In this document: one piece after another, positions 33,278 to 40,741 of the stretch
Layout of the letters: each line of letters opens with the position of its first letter
Position numbering within the stretch: the first letter of the stretch is position 1
From: Anaerolineae bacterium
Lineage (GTDB): Bacteria > Chloroflexota > Anaerolineae > Promineifilales > Promineifilaceae
NCBI GenBank assembly: GCA_023382655.1
Contig: JAHDWK010000007.1
Coordinates: forward strand, 218,028 to 282,027
DNA: 64,000 nucleotides
Direction of reading: 5' to 3'
The notes under the pieces: generated by a model
Seen by the model: the letters and a program-made list of their open reading frames with translations, nothing else
What the model was told of the DNA's origin: nothing
Database searches by the model: none
Made by a program: the position numbers and the translations under genes

Positions 33278-33677
33278 TCCGCGATTATCAACCAGGATGG
33301 CCGAAGGGTCAACGGCCGTGCTGCTTAATCTGGAAGCGTGGGAGGCTTTGCGCCAGCTTTTGGAAGACCTGGAAGATATGGCCGAACTTGAAGCTGCTCA
33401 ACAGGAAAACGAGAAAACGATAGCCTGGGAGCATGTTGTTGCCGAATATCAGGCCACCTATCTTGTGACGCCTGGTGTACTCAGATTAAAAGGGGAAACA
33501 GGGTATCGCGCATGGGTCGGCGATTATCGTATCCTGTACGAAATTGACGACACGGTGCAGATGATGATCTCCATAGAGATCACCATCGTGGAGGCGGGGA
33601 TGGGGGAGCGGATAAGGATACGGCCGTTCCCCCCCATATTACTGGCTCACCTGACGACGAAACGACAACAGCTTTAA
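33270..33677 (+). pseudogene. Remnant of a Phd-type antitoxin fused to the C-terminal part of a RelE-like toxin
   Basis: A 135-residue frame. Residues about 10-50 (STAVLLNLEAWEALRQLLED then MAELEAAQ) match the C-terminal half of a Phd/RelB-type antitoxin whose DNA-binding N-terminus is missing; in a neighbouring frame INQDGRR just upstream looks like its preceding strand, implying a frameshift near 33305. Residues about 70-100 (LRLKGETGYRAWVGDYRILYEIDD) are the RelE core strands, but the N-terminal helices of RelE are absent. The two parts are fused by a deletion and the frame then runs on into unrelated sequence. It is unlikely to be functional. Confidence 0.6.
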
Positions 33678-33704
33678 TTTAACAGATTTGTAACTGGCAA
33701 ATCC

Positions 33705-34253
33705 CTATTCCCACTCAACACAGATAACCGTTTTGTCGCCGCCGCCATTATCTATGCGGTTATCATACTCTTCATACCAGACCTTAAAATTCGTACCTAA
33801 CGGTAATCGGCTGCGCGCAAAGCCATAGGCCAGTCCATAACATAAACTGTCAGGAAACATATTTTTCTGCGTTACTTTATAAAACTTGTCATGCACTTTT
33901 TCAGTGATGATTTCGCCAGGATCCCCGTTGCGAAAACTCACGTGCATATGGTCGTTCCAATGTTCAAGGACGACCGGTAACGGGGCAGCTATGATGTCTT
34001 CGGGTTCTAAACCATATTCCGCTATTTTTACGCCAATGGCTACCAGATTTGCGGTGGCGCCCTGGCCTTCTTGCAGTTCTTTCAACAAATCTAGAACGGG
34101 TTGTAAGGGATACCATTTTTCTGGGTCAGGGTCGGTCATACCATGTTTTCTAAAGATTGGCTCAATAATATCAGCCTGTACATTATCAAGATAAGCGTAC
34201 AGGGTTTGCCCTAAAATTTTCATTTCTGGATTACATTTGAAATCATGTTTCAT
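33705..34253 (-). CDS. Unrecognised soluble protein (182 aa)
   Basis: 182 residues, acidic, no membrane helix or signal peptide. The N-terminal half is helical (LGQTLYAYLDNVQADIIEPIF, then PEKWYPLQPVLDLLKELQE), and the second half is mixed, with NDHMHVSFRNGDPGEI and ending GDKTVICVEWE. The layout of a conserved WYP-x2-PVLDLL helix followed by a helical core and a beta-rich end reminds me of V4R/heme-NO-binding-like sensor domains, but this is weak. AAGGGA precedes the ATG. No operon partner is evident. Confidence 0.65.
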   Translation of the reverse strand: MKHDFKCNPEMKILGQTLYAYLDNVQADIIEPIFRKHGMTDPDPEKWYPLQPVLDLLKELQEGQGATANLVAIGVKIAEYGLEPEDIIAAPLPVVLEHWNDHMHVSFRNGDPGEIITEKVHDKFYKVTQKNMFPDSLCYGLAYGFARSRLPLGTNFKVWYEEYDNRIDNGGGDKTVICVEWE

Positions 34254-34372
34254 GTTTTTTCCCTTGGGTAAAGAACCAAAATCTCAATAACTTGCAGCAT
34301 AGTATAAAGTGGCTCTTAAATTACTCCAAACGTACTTTACTCCTGTATGGTTGATATTGTGATATTGTGGTC

Positions 34373-34834
34373 ATGTTTACACTTCACTATAATTATGGTA
34401 AGTTATCAACCTATGCAGCAGTGATCCCTGAATGGATGGCTTCATTGAATAACCAGAAAATACAACCGGTTTCCCCCGCCTTTGTTCACCCCATTGAAGC
34501 AGAGTTTGCTCGAATTTTGGATTACTATGGCATCGAGTGGGAATATGAACCACATACCTTTGCCCTGGCCTGGGACGAGAATGGCAATGTTACCGAAGCC
34601 TTTTCGCCGGATTTTTATCTGCCCCAACAAGAGCTTTATGTGGAATTGACCACCATGCGCCCTAAGTTGATCACCCACAAAAACCGCAAACTGCGCCGAC
34701 TGCGCGAGTTATACCCCCACATCAACATCAAGCTGTTCAAGCGCAGCGACCTGCGTGACATGATGCTCAAATATGGCGTAGATGAACACGCCGTCACCCT
34801 GGTGGGCACCGACGCGCAAAAGAACGGGTCATGA
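34373..34834 (+). CDS. PD-(D/E)XK-nuclease-like protein coupled to hpt
   Basis: 153 residues from ATG at 34373 (GTG at 34367 is an alternative; neither has a clear ribosome site). The core reads HPIEAEFARILDYYGIEWEY, then FSPDFYLPQQELYVELT and KLITHKNRKLRRL. A Glu in the first helix, PD followed by E-x-T, and a following Lys give the E...PD...ExT...K pattern of the PD-(D/E)XK nuclease superfamily, close to small Vsr- or DUF559-like folds. Its stop overlaps the hpt start (ATGA), so the two are translated together. Whether it cuts DNA or RNA is not known. Confidence 0.65.
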   Translation: MFTLHYNYGKLSTYAAVIPEWMASLNNQKIQPVSPAFVHPIEAEFARILDYYGIEWEYEPHTFALAWDENGNVTEAFSPDFYLPQQELYVELTTMRPKLITHKNRKLRRLRELYPHINIKLFKRSDLRDMMLKYGVDEHAVTLVGTDAQKNGS

Positions 34835-35418
34835 GCCGATATTATCCCCCTGAAGCCTACGGTGAGTTGAATGAGGCCGTCAGCCATATCCTCTTTTCGG
34901 CGGAGGATATTGAACAGCGGGCACGGGAATTGGGACAAGCTATTTCCACTGATTATGCCGGATTGAACCCATTACTTGTCGGCGTGTTAAAGGGCAGTTT
35001 CCCCTTCATGGCCGACCTGGTGCGCATGATGACCATACCGATGGAGGTGGATTTCATTGCCATTTCCAGCTACTCCCCGGAAACACGCAAACGGGGGTTA
35101 GTGCGGTTGGAGAAAGACCTGGGAGAACCGATTGACGGCCGTCACGTCCTCTTCATTGAACATGTCATTGATACCGGCCTGACGCTGAATTACCTTCTGC
35201 GCAATTTGCAAGCCCGCAATCCGGCCAGTTTGAAAGTCTGTGTGCTGTTCGATAAATCCCATCGTCGTCTGATTAACGTACCCATCGCCTATAAAGGGTT
35301 TGACTTACCAGACCGGTTTGCCGTGGGGTATGGCCTGGATTACCGCGAACGGTACCGCAACCTGCCATTTGTGGGAGTCTTGAAGGCTGAAGCATTCCAG
35401 CCCAATAACCGGCAATAA
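34831..35418 (+). CDS. hpt: Hypoxanthine phosphoribosyltransferase
   Basis: 195 residues. Key family segments are LLVGVLKGSFPFMADLVRMM, MEVDFIAISSY and the PRPP-binding loop VLFIEHVIDTGLTLNYLL (the usual acidic pair ED/DD is EH here), followed by VPIAYKGFDLPDRFAVGYGLDY with the purine-contacting Phe and Asp. The enzyme salvages hypoxanthine and guanine with PRPP. It is coupled to the upstream nuclease-like gene by a 4-base overlap. The His replacing the second acidic residue of the PRPP motif is unusual and could affect metal binding. Confidence 0.92.
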   Translation: MSRYYPPEAYGELNEAVSHILFSAEDIEQRARELGQAISTDYAGLNPLLVGVLKGSFPFMADLVRMMTIPMEVDFIAISSYSPETRKRGLVRLEKDLGEPIDGRHVLFIEHVIDTGLTLNYLLRNLQARNPASLKVCVLFDKSHRRLINVPIAYKGFDLPDRFAVGYGLDYRERYRNLPFVGVLKAEAFQPNNRQ

Positions 35419-35446
35419 AAAAGCACGACCTGGAAAATGGTCGTGC
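35416..35446 (-). terminator. Hairpin after hpt, with T run on the minus strand
   Basis: GCACGACC and GGTCGTGC pair around an 8-base loop. The T run (35416-35422 on the minus strand) points to termination of leftward transcription, although the stem could also serve hpt on the plus strand. Confidence 0.65.
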
Positions 35447-35541
35447 CTGTGAGTGGTATAAAATAAGAGGAGCTCCTAGTAACCTTCTAGCTTGCCTTAC
35501 TTTCCTCTGGCTGATATGCCTTTGGTTTGCTTCTGTGATTT

Positions 35542-35724
35542 CTACCCCAATTTCTCAAAGGTTTTACCCTGAATAGAAATAATTGGGTTTGTGTAGTCTT
35601 CACTTCTGCTTTTCAGGCGGCTTTCCAATTTCTGGGAGCTTCCTCTACCTCTGGGGGCTCCACTTATGAGGTGTTTCCCGTCAGAAGTAACGAGAGTATA
35701 CACCTTTCTTTTGAGGGGCGTCAA
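35542..35724 (-). CDS. Possible small protein (60 aa), unrecognised
   Basis: A 60-residue frame from TTG, very basic in its N-terminal half (TPLKRKVYTLVTSDGKHLIS, then GAPRGRGSSQKLESRLKSRS). No ATG and no ribosome site are seen, but the hairpin at 35416-35446 has its T run in the correct orientation downstream, which gives some support. The frame continues upstream as AYVKTGL before a stop. Otherwise the interval 35419-35787 holds nothing I can identify. Confidence 0.3.
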   Translation of the reverse strand: MTPLKRKVYTLVTSDGKHLISGAPRGRGSSQKLESRLKSRSEDYTNPIISIQGKTFEKLG

Positions 35725-35787
35725 GCCAGTTTTGACATAAGCACCTTAACATTTTCAAACTGGTTTTACCAGAGAAATAAGGGGGTG

Positions 35788-35853
35788 ATTGGAGACTAGA
35801 GATTGGAGATTAGAGATGGTTCAACCTCTAATCTCCAATCTCTGATCTCTTTT
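35788..35853. repeat. Heptamer array, GATTGGA family, inverted pair
   Basis: Units GATTGGA, GACTAGA, GATTGGA, GATTAGA face CTCTAAT, CTCCAAT, CTCTGAT around the centre GATGGTTCAAC. It codes for the C-terminus and stop of the patatin gene (WRLEVEPSLISNL-stop). A degenerate relative is at 3677-3720. Confidence 0.78.
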
Positions 35854-36668
35854 ACTCCATTGCTATTATTCTCTAGAAGGCTAATGTCACTATCATTTCC
35901 GGCTAGCGCCGCTTTGATGGTGGGGATCATACGTTCGGCAGCGGCTTCACCCAGGGCGATGTATTGTTCGCTTTTGCGCCGGGAGAAGTTGAAGTAGTTG
36001 TGCCCGGCGATGGCCGGCTCGATCAGGCAGTCGGCCTGATAATAACCGCCCCCGGCATGGCGCACCAGCAGTTCCACCGCCGCGGCCAAATCGCCTAAAA
36101 CCCCCAATCGCTCGTGGTAAATGGGCACAAACAGGTCAATGGCAATGACGTAATCTACACCCATAGCCCGCACGGCCGTGACCGGCAGATTATCCGTCAC
36201 GCCACCATCACAACACAGACGGCCGTCAACCAGCACCGGCGAAATCACCCCGGGCACCGAACAACTGGCGCGCACGGCCGTAGAGAGTCGCCCGCGCCGT
36301 AAATAAATGGGGATGCCATGTGCCATATCGGTGACTACGGCCGTGAATGGAATCGCCAGGTCACAAATATCCACATTCCCCACCAGATTTTCCAGGTACG
36401 CTTCCATTTTGTAAAAGGAGATCAGACCGTGCCGGGAACGGGATAATCCGGCGACCGTCCGCCAGTTAGAATCCACCGCCAGCTTGCGCAGTTGTGGAAT
36501 CTCCAACCCGGCACAGTAGGCTGCACCCACCAGCGCCCCGGCGCTGGCGCCGGCAATGGCGTCAATGGGGATACCGGCGCGTTCCAGCGCGGTGATGACA
36601 CCCACATGTACCGGCCCCCGCGCCACACCGCCGCTCAGGGCCAGACCAACTTTTTTACGTGTTTTCAT
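35796..36668 (-). CDS. Patatin-like phospholipase (RssA/YchK-type)
   Basis: 290 residues from ATG at 36668; a TTG ten codons upstream is possible but adds a His-rich extension (EHEHHHGS). The oxyanion hole is GLALSGGVARG (about 8-18), the nucleophile elbow GASAG carries the catalytic Ser (about 40), and DGG (about 155) supplies the catalytic Asp, completing the patatin dyad. Such enzymes hydrolyse acyl chains of membrane lipids. No signal peptide is seen, so it is cytoplasmic. The last residues are encoded by the heptamer array. Confidence 0.9.
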   Translation of the reverse strand: MKTRKKVGLALSGGVARGPVHVGVITALERAGIPIDAIAGASAGALVGAAYCAGLEIPQLRKLAVDSNWRTVAGLSRSRHGLISFYKMEAYLENLVGNVDICDLAIPFTAVVTDMAHGIPIYLRRGRLSTAVRASCSVPGVISPVLVDGRLCCDGGVTDNLPVTAVRAMGVDYVIAIDLFVPIYHERLGVLGDLAAAVELLVRHAGGGYYQADCLIEPAIAGHNYFNFSRRKSEQYIALGEAAAERMIPTIKAALAGNDSDISLLENNSNGVKEIRDWRLEVEPSLISNL

Positions 36669-36699
36669 ACTGCCATGATGATGTTCATGTTCGAACAAC

Positions 36700-37869
36700 C
36701 TAAAAATCTATTTCTTGTCCCGCATAGGCATAGCGGAAAAGCTGCTCGATCTCTGCCAGAGTGGGGATGCGGCGGGACATGAGGAGGTTGGCGTCCACGT
36801 CTACGTGTTCGCACAGAAGGGGCAACGCGGTTTCCAGTTCAGCTAGCGAAATGCCAGCCTCTTGCAGGCTGGTGGGCAGGCGTACTTCGTGCATCAGGCC
36901 GCGCACGGCCGTTGCCAGATTTTGGGCGGCGGCCTGTTCATCCCCGTTTGGCAGACCAAGCGCCAGCGCCAGATCGGTGTAGCGGCTGTCGCCCCCGTTA
37001 GCCACAAATTCGATGGTATAGGGCAAAAAGATGGCGGTAATACGGCCGTGTGGTACCTGGCGAAAAATGGCCCCGGCAGCGTGCCCCAGCGCATGGGCCA
37101 GGGCCACACTGCTGTTGCCCAGGGTAATGCCAGCGATGGCCGCCGCATTTGCCATTTTTTCACGGGCCACAGGGTCGCTGGCGCCGTTTTTGATGGCGCT
37201 GGGCAGGTGGGAAAACACCATACGCGCCGCTTGCAGGCAAAGGCCATCGGTGAAGTCATTGGCCCAGGTGCAGCTATACGCTTCAATGGCGTGGGTAAGT
37301 ACGTCAATGCCGCTGTCAGCAGTGACGCCTGCCGGGAGATTGGCCGTGAGCGCCGGGTCTACAATGGCAATGTCCGGTGTGGTTTCTCGGTTGGCCAGGG
37401 TGAGTTTGCGGTGTTCGGTCGTGTCCGTGAGGACAATGGCAAAATTGGATTCGGAGCCGGTACCAGCAGTGGTAGGAATGCAGATGAGCCGCGCTTTTTG
37501 CCGCAAGCCGAGGTCCAGCATGGGGCTGATTTCATCTGGGGAGAGGTCGGGGCGTTCATACAGCACCCACATCGCTTTGGCCGCGTCCATGCAGGAGCCG
37601 CCGCCCAACCCGATAATCCAATCGGGTTCGTATTCCCGCATGGCGGCTGCACCACGTTGCACCGTTTCCAGCGAGGGGTCGGGTTCTACTTCGGCGAAAA
37701 TGTGTTGATGGGGTACGGCCGTGCCCAATGCCTGCTGCACCTGCGCCACATACCCCAATTCCAGCAGGTTGGCGTCGGTGACAATAAAGGCGCGTTGGCC
37801 GGAAAGATTACCCAATTGGCTAAGGGAATCTTCGCCAAAGAAAAATTCAGGGCACTTGAAGAACCACAT
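36700..37869 (-). CDS. Iron-containing alcohol dehydrogenase
   Basis: 389 residues, type III (Fe-ADH) fold. The NAD(P)-binding segment is IIGLGGGSCMDAAKAMWVL, the family stretch CIPTTAGTGSESNFAIVL follows, and the metal site includes DVLTHAIEAY, ALAHALGHAAGAIF and QVPHGRITAIFLP with the conserved His residues. It oxidises primary alcohols or reduces aldehydes; the substrate is unknown. The start lies in a heptamer array and has no ribosome site. The patatin gene follows closely on the same strand, so the two may share a transcript. Confidence 0.92.
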   Translation of the reverse strand: MWFFKCPEFFFGEDSLSQLGNLSGQRAFIVTDANLLELGYVAQVQQALGTAVPHQHIFAEVEPDPSLETVQRGAAAMREYEPDWIIGLGGGSCMDAAKAMWVLYERPDLSPDEISPMLDLGLRQKARLICIPTTAGTGSESNFAIVLTDTTEHRKLTLANRETTPDIAIVDPALTANLPAGVTADSGIDVLTHAIEAYSCTWANDFTDGLCLQAARMVFSHLPSAIKNGASDPVAREKMANAAAIAGITLGNSSVALAHALGHAAGAIFRQVPHGRITAIFLPYTIEFVANGGDSRYTDLALALGLPNGDEQAAAQNLATAVRGLMHEVRLPTSLQEAGISLAELETALPLLCEHVDVDANLLMSRRIPTLAEIEQLFRYAYAGQEIDF

Positions 37870-37870
37870 A

Positions 37871-37935
37871 TCCGTGACCCGTGATGCGTAATCCGTGACC
37901 CGTCGGATAACGGGTTACGGACAACGGCTTACGGC
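37871..37935. repeat. Heptamer array, CGTAATC family, inverted pair (copy 4)
   Basis: Units TCCGTGA, CCCGTGA, TGCGTAA, TCCGTGA, CCCGTCG face GGATAAC, GGGTTAC, GGACAAC, GGCTTAC. It lies between two minus-strand genes and overlaps the stop of the SCP2 gene. Confidence 0.78.
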
Positions 37936-38336
37936 CAATCCGTATCCAACCGGGTACAGGCTTCCACCAGTTCAATGGCTGCTTTAGGGGCTTTCATTAC
38001 CTTCATCATGGGGCCATCCAGCTTCAACTGTTTGGTGACGATACCTTTGATGGGGTCAATTTTCTTTTCCAGGACGCCGCGCCAGGTTTTTACGGGGGCG
38101 TGCAGTTTAAACTCTGGGGATTTAGTGGTGGAATCGTCCACCTTAAAGGCGTCACGACATTCACCATGCCACAAGTCCATATAGAGGTGAATGTCCTCCG
38201 GTATGGCATCGCCGGCGGTGATGACAAAGTAAAAATCACCTTCCCATTTTGCGGCGGCGTTTTTATAACCGGGGCTGTTGTTGAGTTCGTCCCTCAGGGC
38301 TTTAATCCATTCATCCGTTCCAAATAGAATTCCCAT
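37929..38336 (-). CDS. SCP2 sterol-binding domain protein
   Basis: 135 residues. The whole protein matches the SCP2 fold: an N-terminal helix with WIKALRDELNNSPGYKNAAAKW, the beta sheet with DFYFVITAGDAIPEDIHLYMDLWHGEC, and the closing helix region LKLDGPMMKVMKAPKAAIELV. SCP2 proteins bind lipids or fatty acyl-CoA in a hydrophobic tunnel. GGAGGG precedes the ATG. Neighbouring patatin and alcohol dehydrogenase genes would fit a lipid-handling cluster, but that is inference. Confidence 0.85.
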   Translation of the reverse strand: MGILFGTDEWIKALRDELNNSPGYKNAAAKWEGDFYFVITAGDAIPEDIHLYMDLWHGECRDAFKVDDSTTKSPEFKLHAPVKTWRGVLEKKIDPIKGIVTKQLKLDGPMMKVMKAPKAAIELVEACTRLDTDWP

Positions 38337-38520
38337 GTTTCCCTCCGCTGTGTAAATTGGATATGCAGGTGATTGGCGTGTGTGGCGGGGTGCGCCAACC
38401 TGAGGCTAAAGATAACACAGCCCCTTTTTTTTGCCAATGACTCCGCTAACGCGATACGATACACAAGGTTGTATAGTGGTGGCTGCTGGTGTAACATTTG
38501 GCCTGTTGCCGAAGGAGATA

Positions 38521-38997
38521 ATGAAACCTGTGATGGAAGCTACGGCCGTGACCCGCCACCTCGACCAACTCCATATCCCCTACACATTTTTCCGGCATCC
38601 GGGTCCCGTTCATTCACTGGAACAGGCAGCGGCTGAACGCGGGCAGCAACCAGAGCAGGTGGTGCGCAGTATTCTTTTCCGATTGGCAGCCAATGAGTTT
38701 TTGCTGGTGCTGGTGGCCGGGCCGCGCCAGATTGATTGGAAGGCCCTGCGCCGCACGCTGAACCAATCCCGCCTGACAATGGCCAAACCGGAAGAAGTGC
38801 TGGCCGTCACCGGCTACGAAATTGGCGCGGTTTCCCCGTTTGGCCTGCCACAGCCGATTCGTACCTTGGTGGATGCAAGTGTGCTGGCGCAGGAAGAAGT
38901 GTCCATTGGCTCCGGTGTCCGCAGCACTACCGTGATTCTGAAAACGGCCGATCTCATGCAGGCATTGGGGGATGTGGAAGTGGTACAATTAGGTTGA
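38521..38997 (+). CDS. YbaK/aminoacyl-tRNA deacylase-domain protein
   Basis: 158 residues from ATG at 38521, with GAAGGAG directly upstream. The protein is all YbaK/EbsC fold: [45 protein letters not shown], and the catalytic-loop region [23 protein letters not shown]. These trans-editing factors hydrolyse mischarged aminoacyl-tRNAs; the family name on its own does not fix which. No partner synthetase is adjacent; proS lies 8 kb upstream. Confidence 0.88.
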   Translation: MKPVMEATAVTRHLDQLHIPYTFFRHPGPVHSLEQAAAERGQQPEQVVRSILFRLAANEFLLVLVAGPRQIDWKALRRTLNQSRLTMAKPEEVLAVTGYEIGAVSPFGLPQPIRTLVDASVLAQEEVSIGSGVRSTTVILKTADLMQALGDVEVVQLG

Positions 38998-39009
38998 TTG
39001 TTTAAGAAG

Positions 39010-39063
39010 TTCGTAGTAGGCGATTTATCGCCTTCTGACGGCACTAAAGTGCCTACTACAAAC
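39010..39063. repeat. Two-hairpin dispersed element, copy B
   Basis: The terminal inverted repeats GTAGTAGGC / GCCTACTAC are perfect, and two internal hairpins, GCGAT-TT-ATCGC and GGCACT-AA-AGTGCC, are joined by a short linker. It sits 13 bases after the YbaK stop and ahead of the aminotransferase ribosome site. Copy A is in the valS T-box leader. Confidence 0.8.
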
Positions 39064-39083
39064 TTTTCTCAGAGGAGCAGCGT

Positions 39084-40634
39084 ATGTGTAGCAGCTTAAT
39101 CAAGGAAATGGACACAGCGACCGTAGCAAATGTTACGGCCGTCCCCCCTCCCACTTATCCCCCCTCTGCTCAGGAAACTGCCCACAAACAATTTCTCTAC
39201 GACTACCCCACCTATGCCACCACCCATTGCCTCACTGAACTGCGCCGGGCCGACTACCAACGGTTGGACGCACACGGCCAGATTTACCTGGATTACACCG
39301 GTGGCGGGTTGTATGCCGAATCGCAGCTTACCAAGCATTTTGACCTGCTGCGTAACCATGTCTACGGCAACCCCCACTCTGCCAACCCCACCTCCCAGGC
39401 AATGACCGAACTGGTGGAGGGCACACGCCGGTACGTGCGGCAATACTTCAACGCGGGTGAGGATTATGTGGTCGTCTTTACACCCAATGCCAGCGGCGCG
39501 CTAAAGCATGTGGGTGAATCGTATCCGTTCCAATCCGGCGGACGTTACCTGCTCACCTTTGATAACCACAACTCCGTCAACGGCATCCGTGAATTTGCCC
39601 AGGCGAAAGGGGCCGAATTTATCTACCTGCCGCTCACCCGCCCCGAACTGCGGATTGACCGGGGCAAACTGGTGGAACTGTTGGACACCATTGATCCCGC
39701 TTATCCCCATTTGTTTGCCTTTCCGGCACAGTCGAACTTCTCCGGCGTCAAACACCCACTGGAATATGTGGAACTGGCGCACAGCAAGGGGTGGGATGTG
39801 CTGCTGGATGCGGCGGCCTTTGTGCCCACCAACCGGCTGGATTTGCAGCAGGTGCAGCCCGATTTTGTAAGCATGTCTTTCTACAAGATGTTTGGCTACC
39901 CGACGGGTATTGGCGCGCTGCTGGTGCATAAGCGCGTGTTGGGTAAACTGCACCGACCCTGGTTTGCCGGGGGTACGGTGAATTTTGCCAGCGTGCAGGG
40001 ACGCGGCCATGTGCTGACGCCGGGCGAGGCCGGTTTTGAAGATGGCACGGTGGATTATTTGAACATTCCGGCAGTGAAAATTGGTCTGCAACACTTGGAA
40101 AGCATTGGTATTGAGACGATTGGTGAACGGGTGCGCTGCCTGACGGGGTGGTTGCTGGACAATTTGTATGGGCTGCGGCATAGCAACGGCCGTGCTCTCA
40201 TCCGCATTTACGGCCCCACTACCACTGTGGATCGCGGCGGTACAGTTACGCTCAACTTTTATGGCCCGGACGAAAAATTGCTCGACTACCGCCGCATTGA
40301 AGAACTGGCCAACCAGCAGGGCATTTCGCTGCGCACCGGCTGTTTCTGCAACCCCGGCGCGGGCGAGATCGCCGAAGGGCTGACGCCGGAGGACATGCAC
40401 GCCGGCATGTCTGGTGGAGCCGATATGAACCTGCCTCGTTTTGTGCAGATGATTCAATACCGGGGCAACAAGAGCGCGGGCGCTATTCGTGTGTCGGTGG
40501 GGCTGGCGACAAACTTTGCCGATGTCTACCGCTTCCTGCACTTTGCCGCCAGTTTCCGCGACCAGACCAACCTGAACATTGGTGAAGTGACCTTTGACAT
40601 TGAATCCTGCCGCGTGATTCGGGATGGGAGTTAA
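39084..40634 (+). CDS. Class V aminotransferase-fold PLP enzyme (molybdenum-cofactor sulfurase/cysteine desulfurase-like)
   Basis: 516 residues. The PLP lysine is Lys268 in VSMSFYKMFGYPTG, with HLFAFPAQSNFSGV and VLLDAAAFVPTNRLDL before it, and a catalytic-type cysteine in LRTGCFCNPGAGE. The start DYPTYATTHCLTELRR and IYLDYTGGGLYAESQL resemble MOCOS N-terminal and SufS-type proteins. The molybdopterin MOSC domain is missing, so sulfurisation of Moco is uncertain; cysteine desulfuration is a reasonable alternative. AGAGGAG precedes the ATG. Confidence 0.85.
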   Translation: MCSSLIKEMDTATVANVTAVPPPTYPPSAQETAHKQFLYDYPTYATTHCLTELRRADYQRLDAHGQIYLDYTGGGLYAESQLTKHFDLLRNHVYGNPHSANPTSQAMTELVEGTRRYVRQYFNAGEDYVVVFTPNASGALKHVGESYPFQSGGRYLLTFDNHNSVNGIREFAQAKGAEFIYLPLTRPELRIDRGKLVELLDTIDPAYPHLFAFPAQSNFSGVKHPLEYVELAHSKGWDVLLDAAAFVPTNRLDLQQVQPDFVSMSFYKMFGYPTGIGALLVHKRVLGKLHRPWFAGGTVNFASVQGRGHVLTPGEAGFEDGTVDYLNIPAVKIGLQHLESIGIETIGERVRCLTGWLLDNLYGLRHSNGRALIRIYGPTTTVDRGGTVTLNFYGPDEKLLDYRRIEELANQQGISLRTGCFCNPGAGEIAEGLTPEDMHAGMSGGADMNLPRFVQMIQYRGNKSAGAIRVSVGLATNFADVYRFLHFAASFRDQTNLNIGEVTFDIESCRVIRDGS

Positions 40635-40637
40635 GAG

Positions 40638-40698
40638 TCGTAATCCGTGACCCGTGACCGGTGATCGGATTACGGTTCACGGATTACGCGATAACGGG
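40638..40698. repeat. Heptamer array, CGTAATC family, inverted pair (copy 5)
   Basis: Units CGTAATC, CGTGACC, CGTGACC, GGTGATC face GGATTAC, GGTTCAC, GGATTAC, GCGATAAC. It lies between the aminotransferase stop and the Fic promoter. Confidence 0.75.
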
Positions 40699-40708
40699 CA
40701 CTGTGGTT

Positions 40709-40740
40709 TATCGTCTAAAAATCGTCTATAATCAGACGAT
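40709..40740 (+). promoter_or_regulatory. Promoter with overlapping operator-like repeat upstream of fic
   Basis: A perfect TATAAT (40727-40732) lies inside the inverted repeat ATCGTCT-ATAATC-AGACGAT (40721-40740), and a further direct ATCGTCTA precedes it (40710-40717). Transcription would begin near 40739, only about two bases before the ATG at 40742, so the message may be leaderless. The inverted repeat over the -10 box is a natural repressor site. No clear -35 box is seen. Confidence 0.6.
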
Positions 40741-40741
40741 A

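Noticed and set aside
34823..35418. hpt considered as a pyrimidine regulator (PyrR-like)
   Set aside because: Length and the segments around the PRPP loop and the Phe-Asp purine contacts fit hypoxanthine phosphoribosyltransferase; there is no pyr operon nearby.
36862..37884. Long plus-strand frame of 340 codons opposite the Fe-alcohol dehydrogenase
   Set aside because: The alcohol dehydrogenase on the minus strand is clear; the opposite frame has low-complexity composition and no family features.
39501..40541. 346-codon frame opposite the class V aminotransferase
   Set aside because: Antisense to a well-supported gene; no domain.
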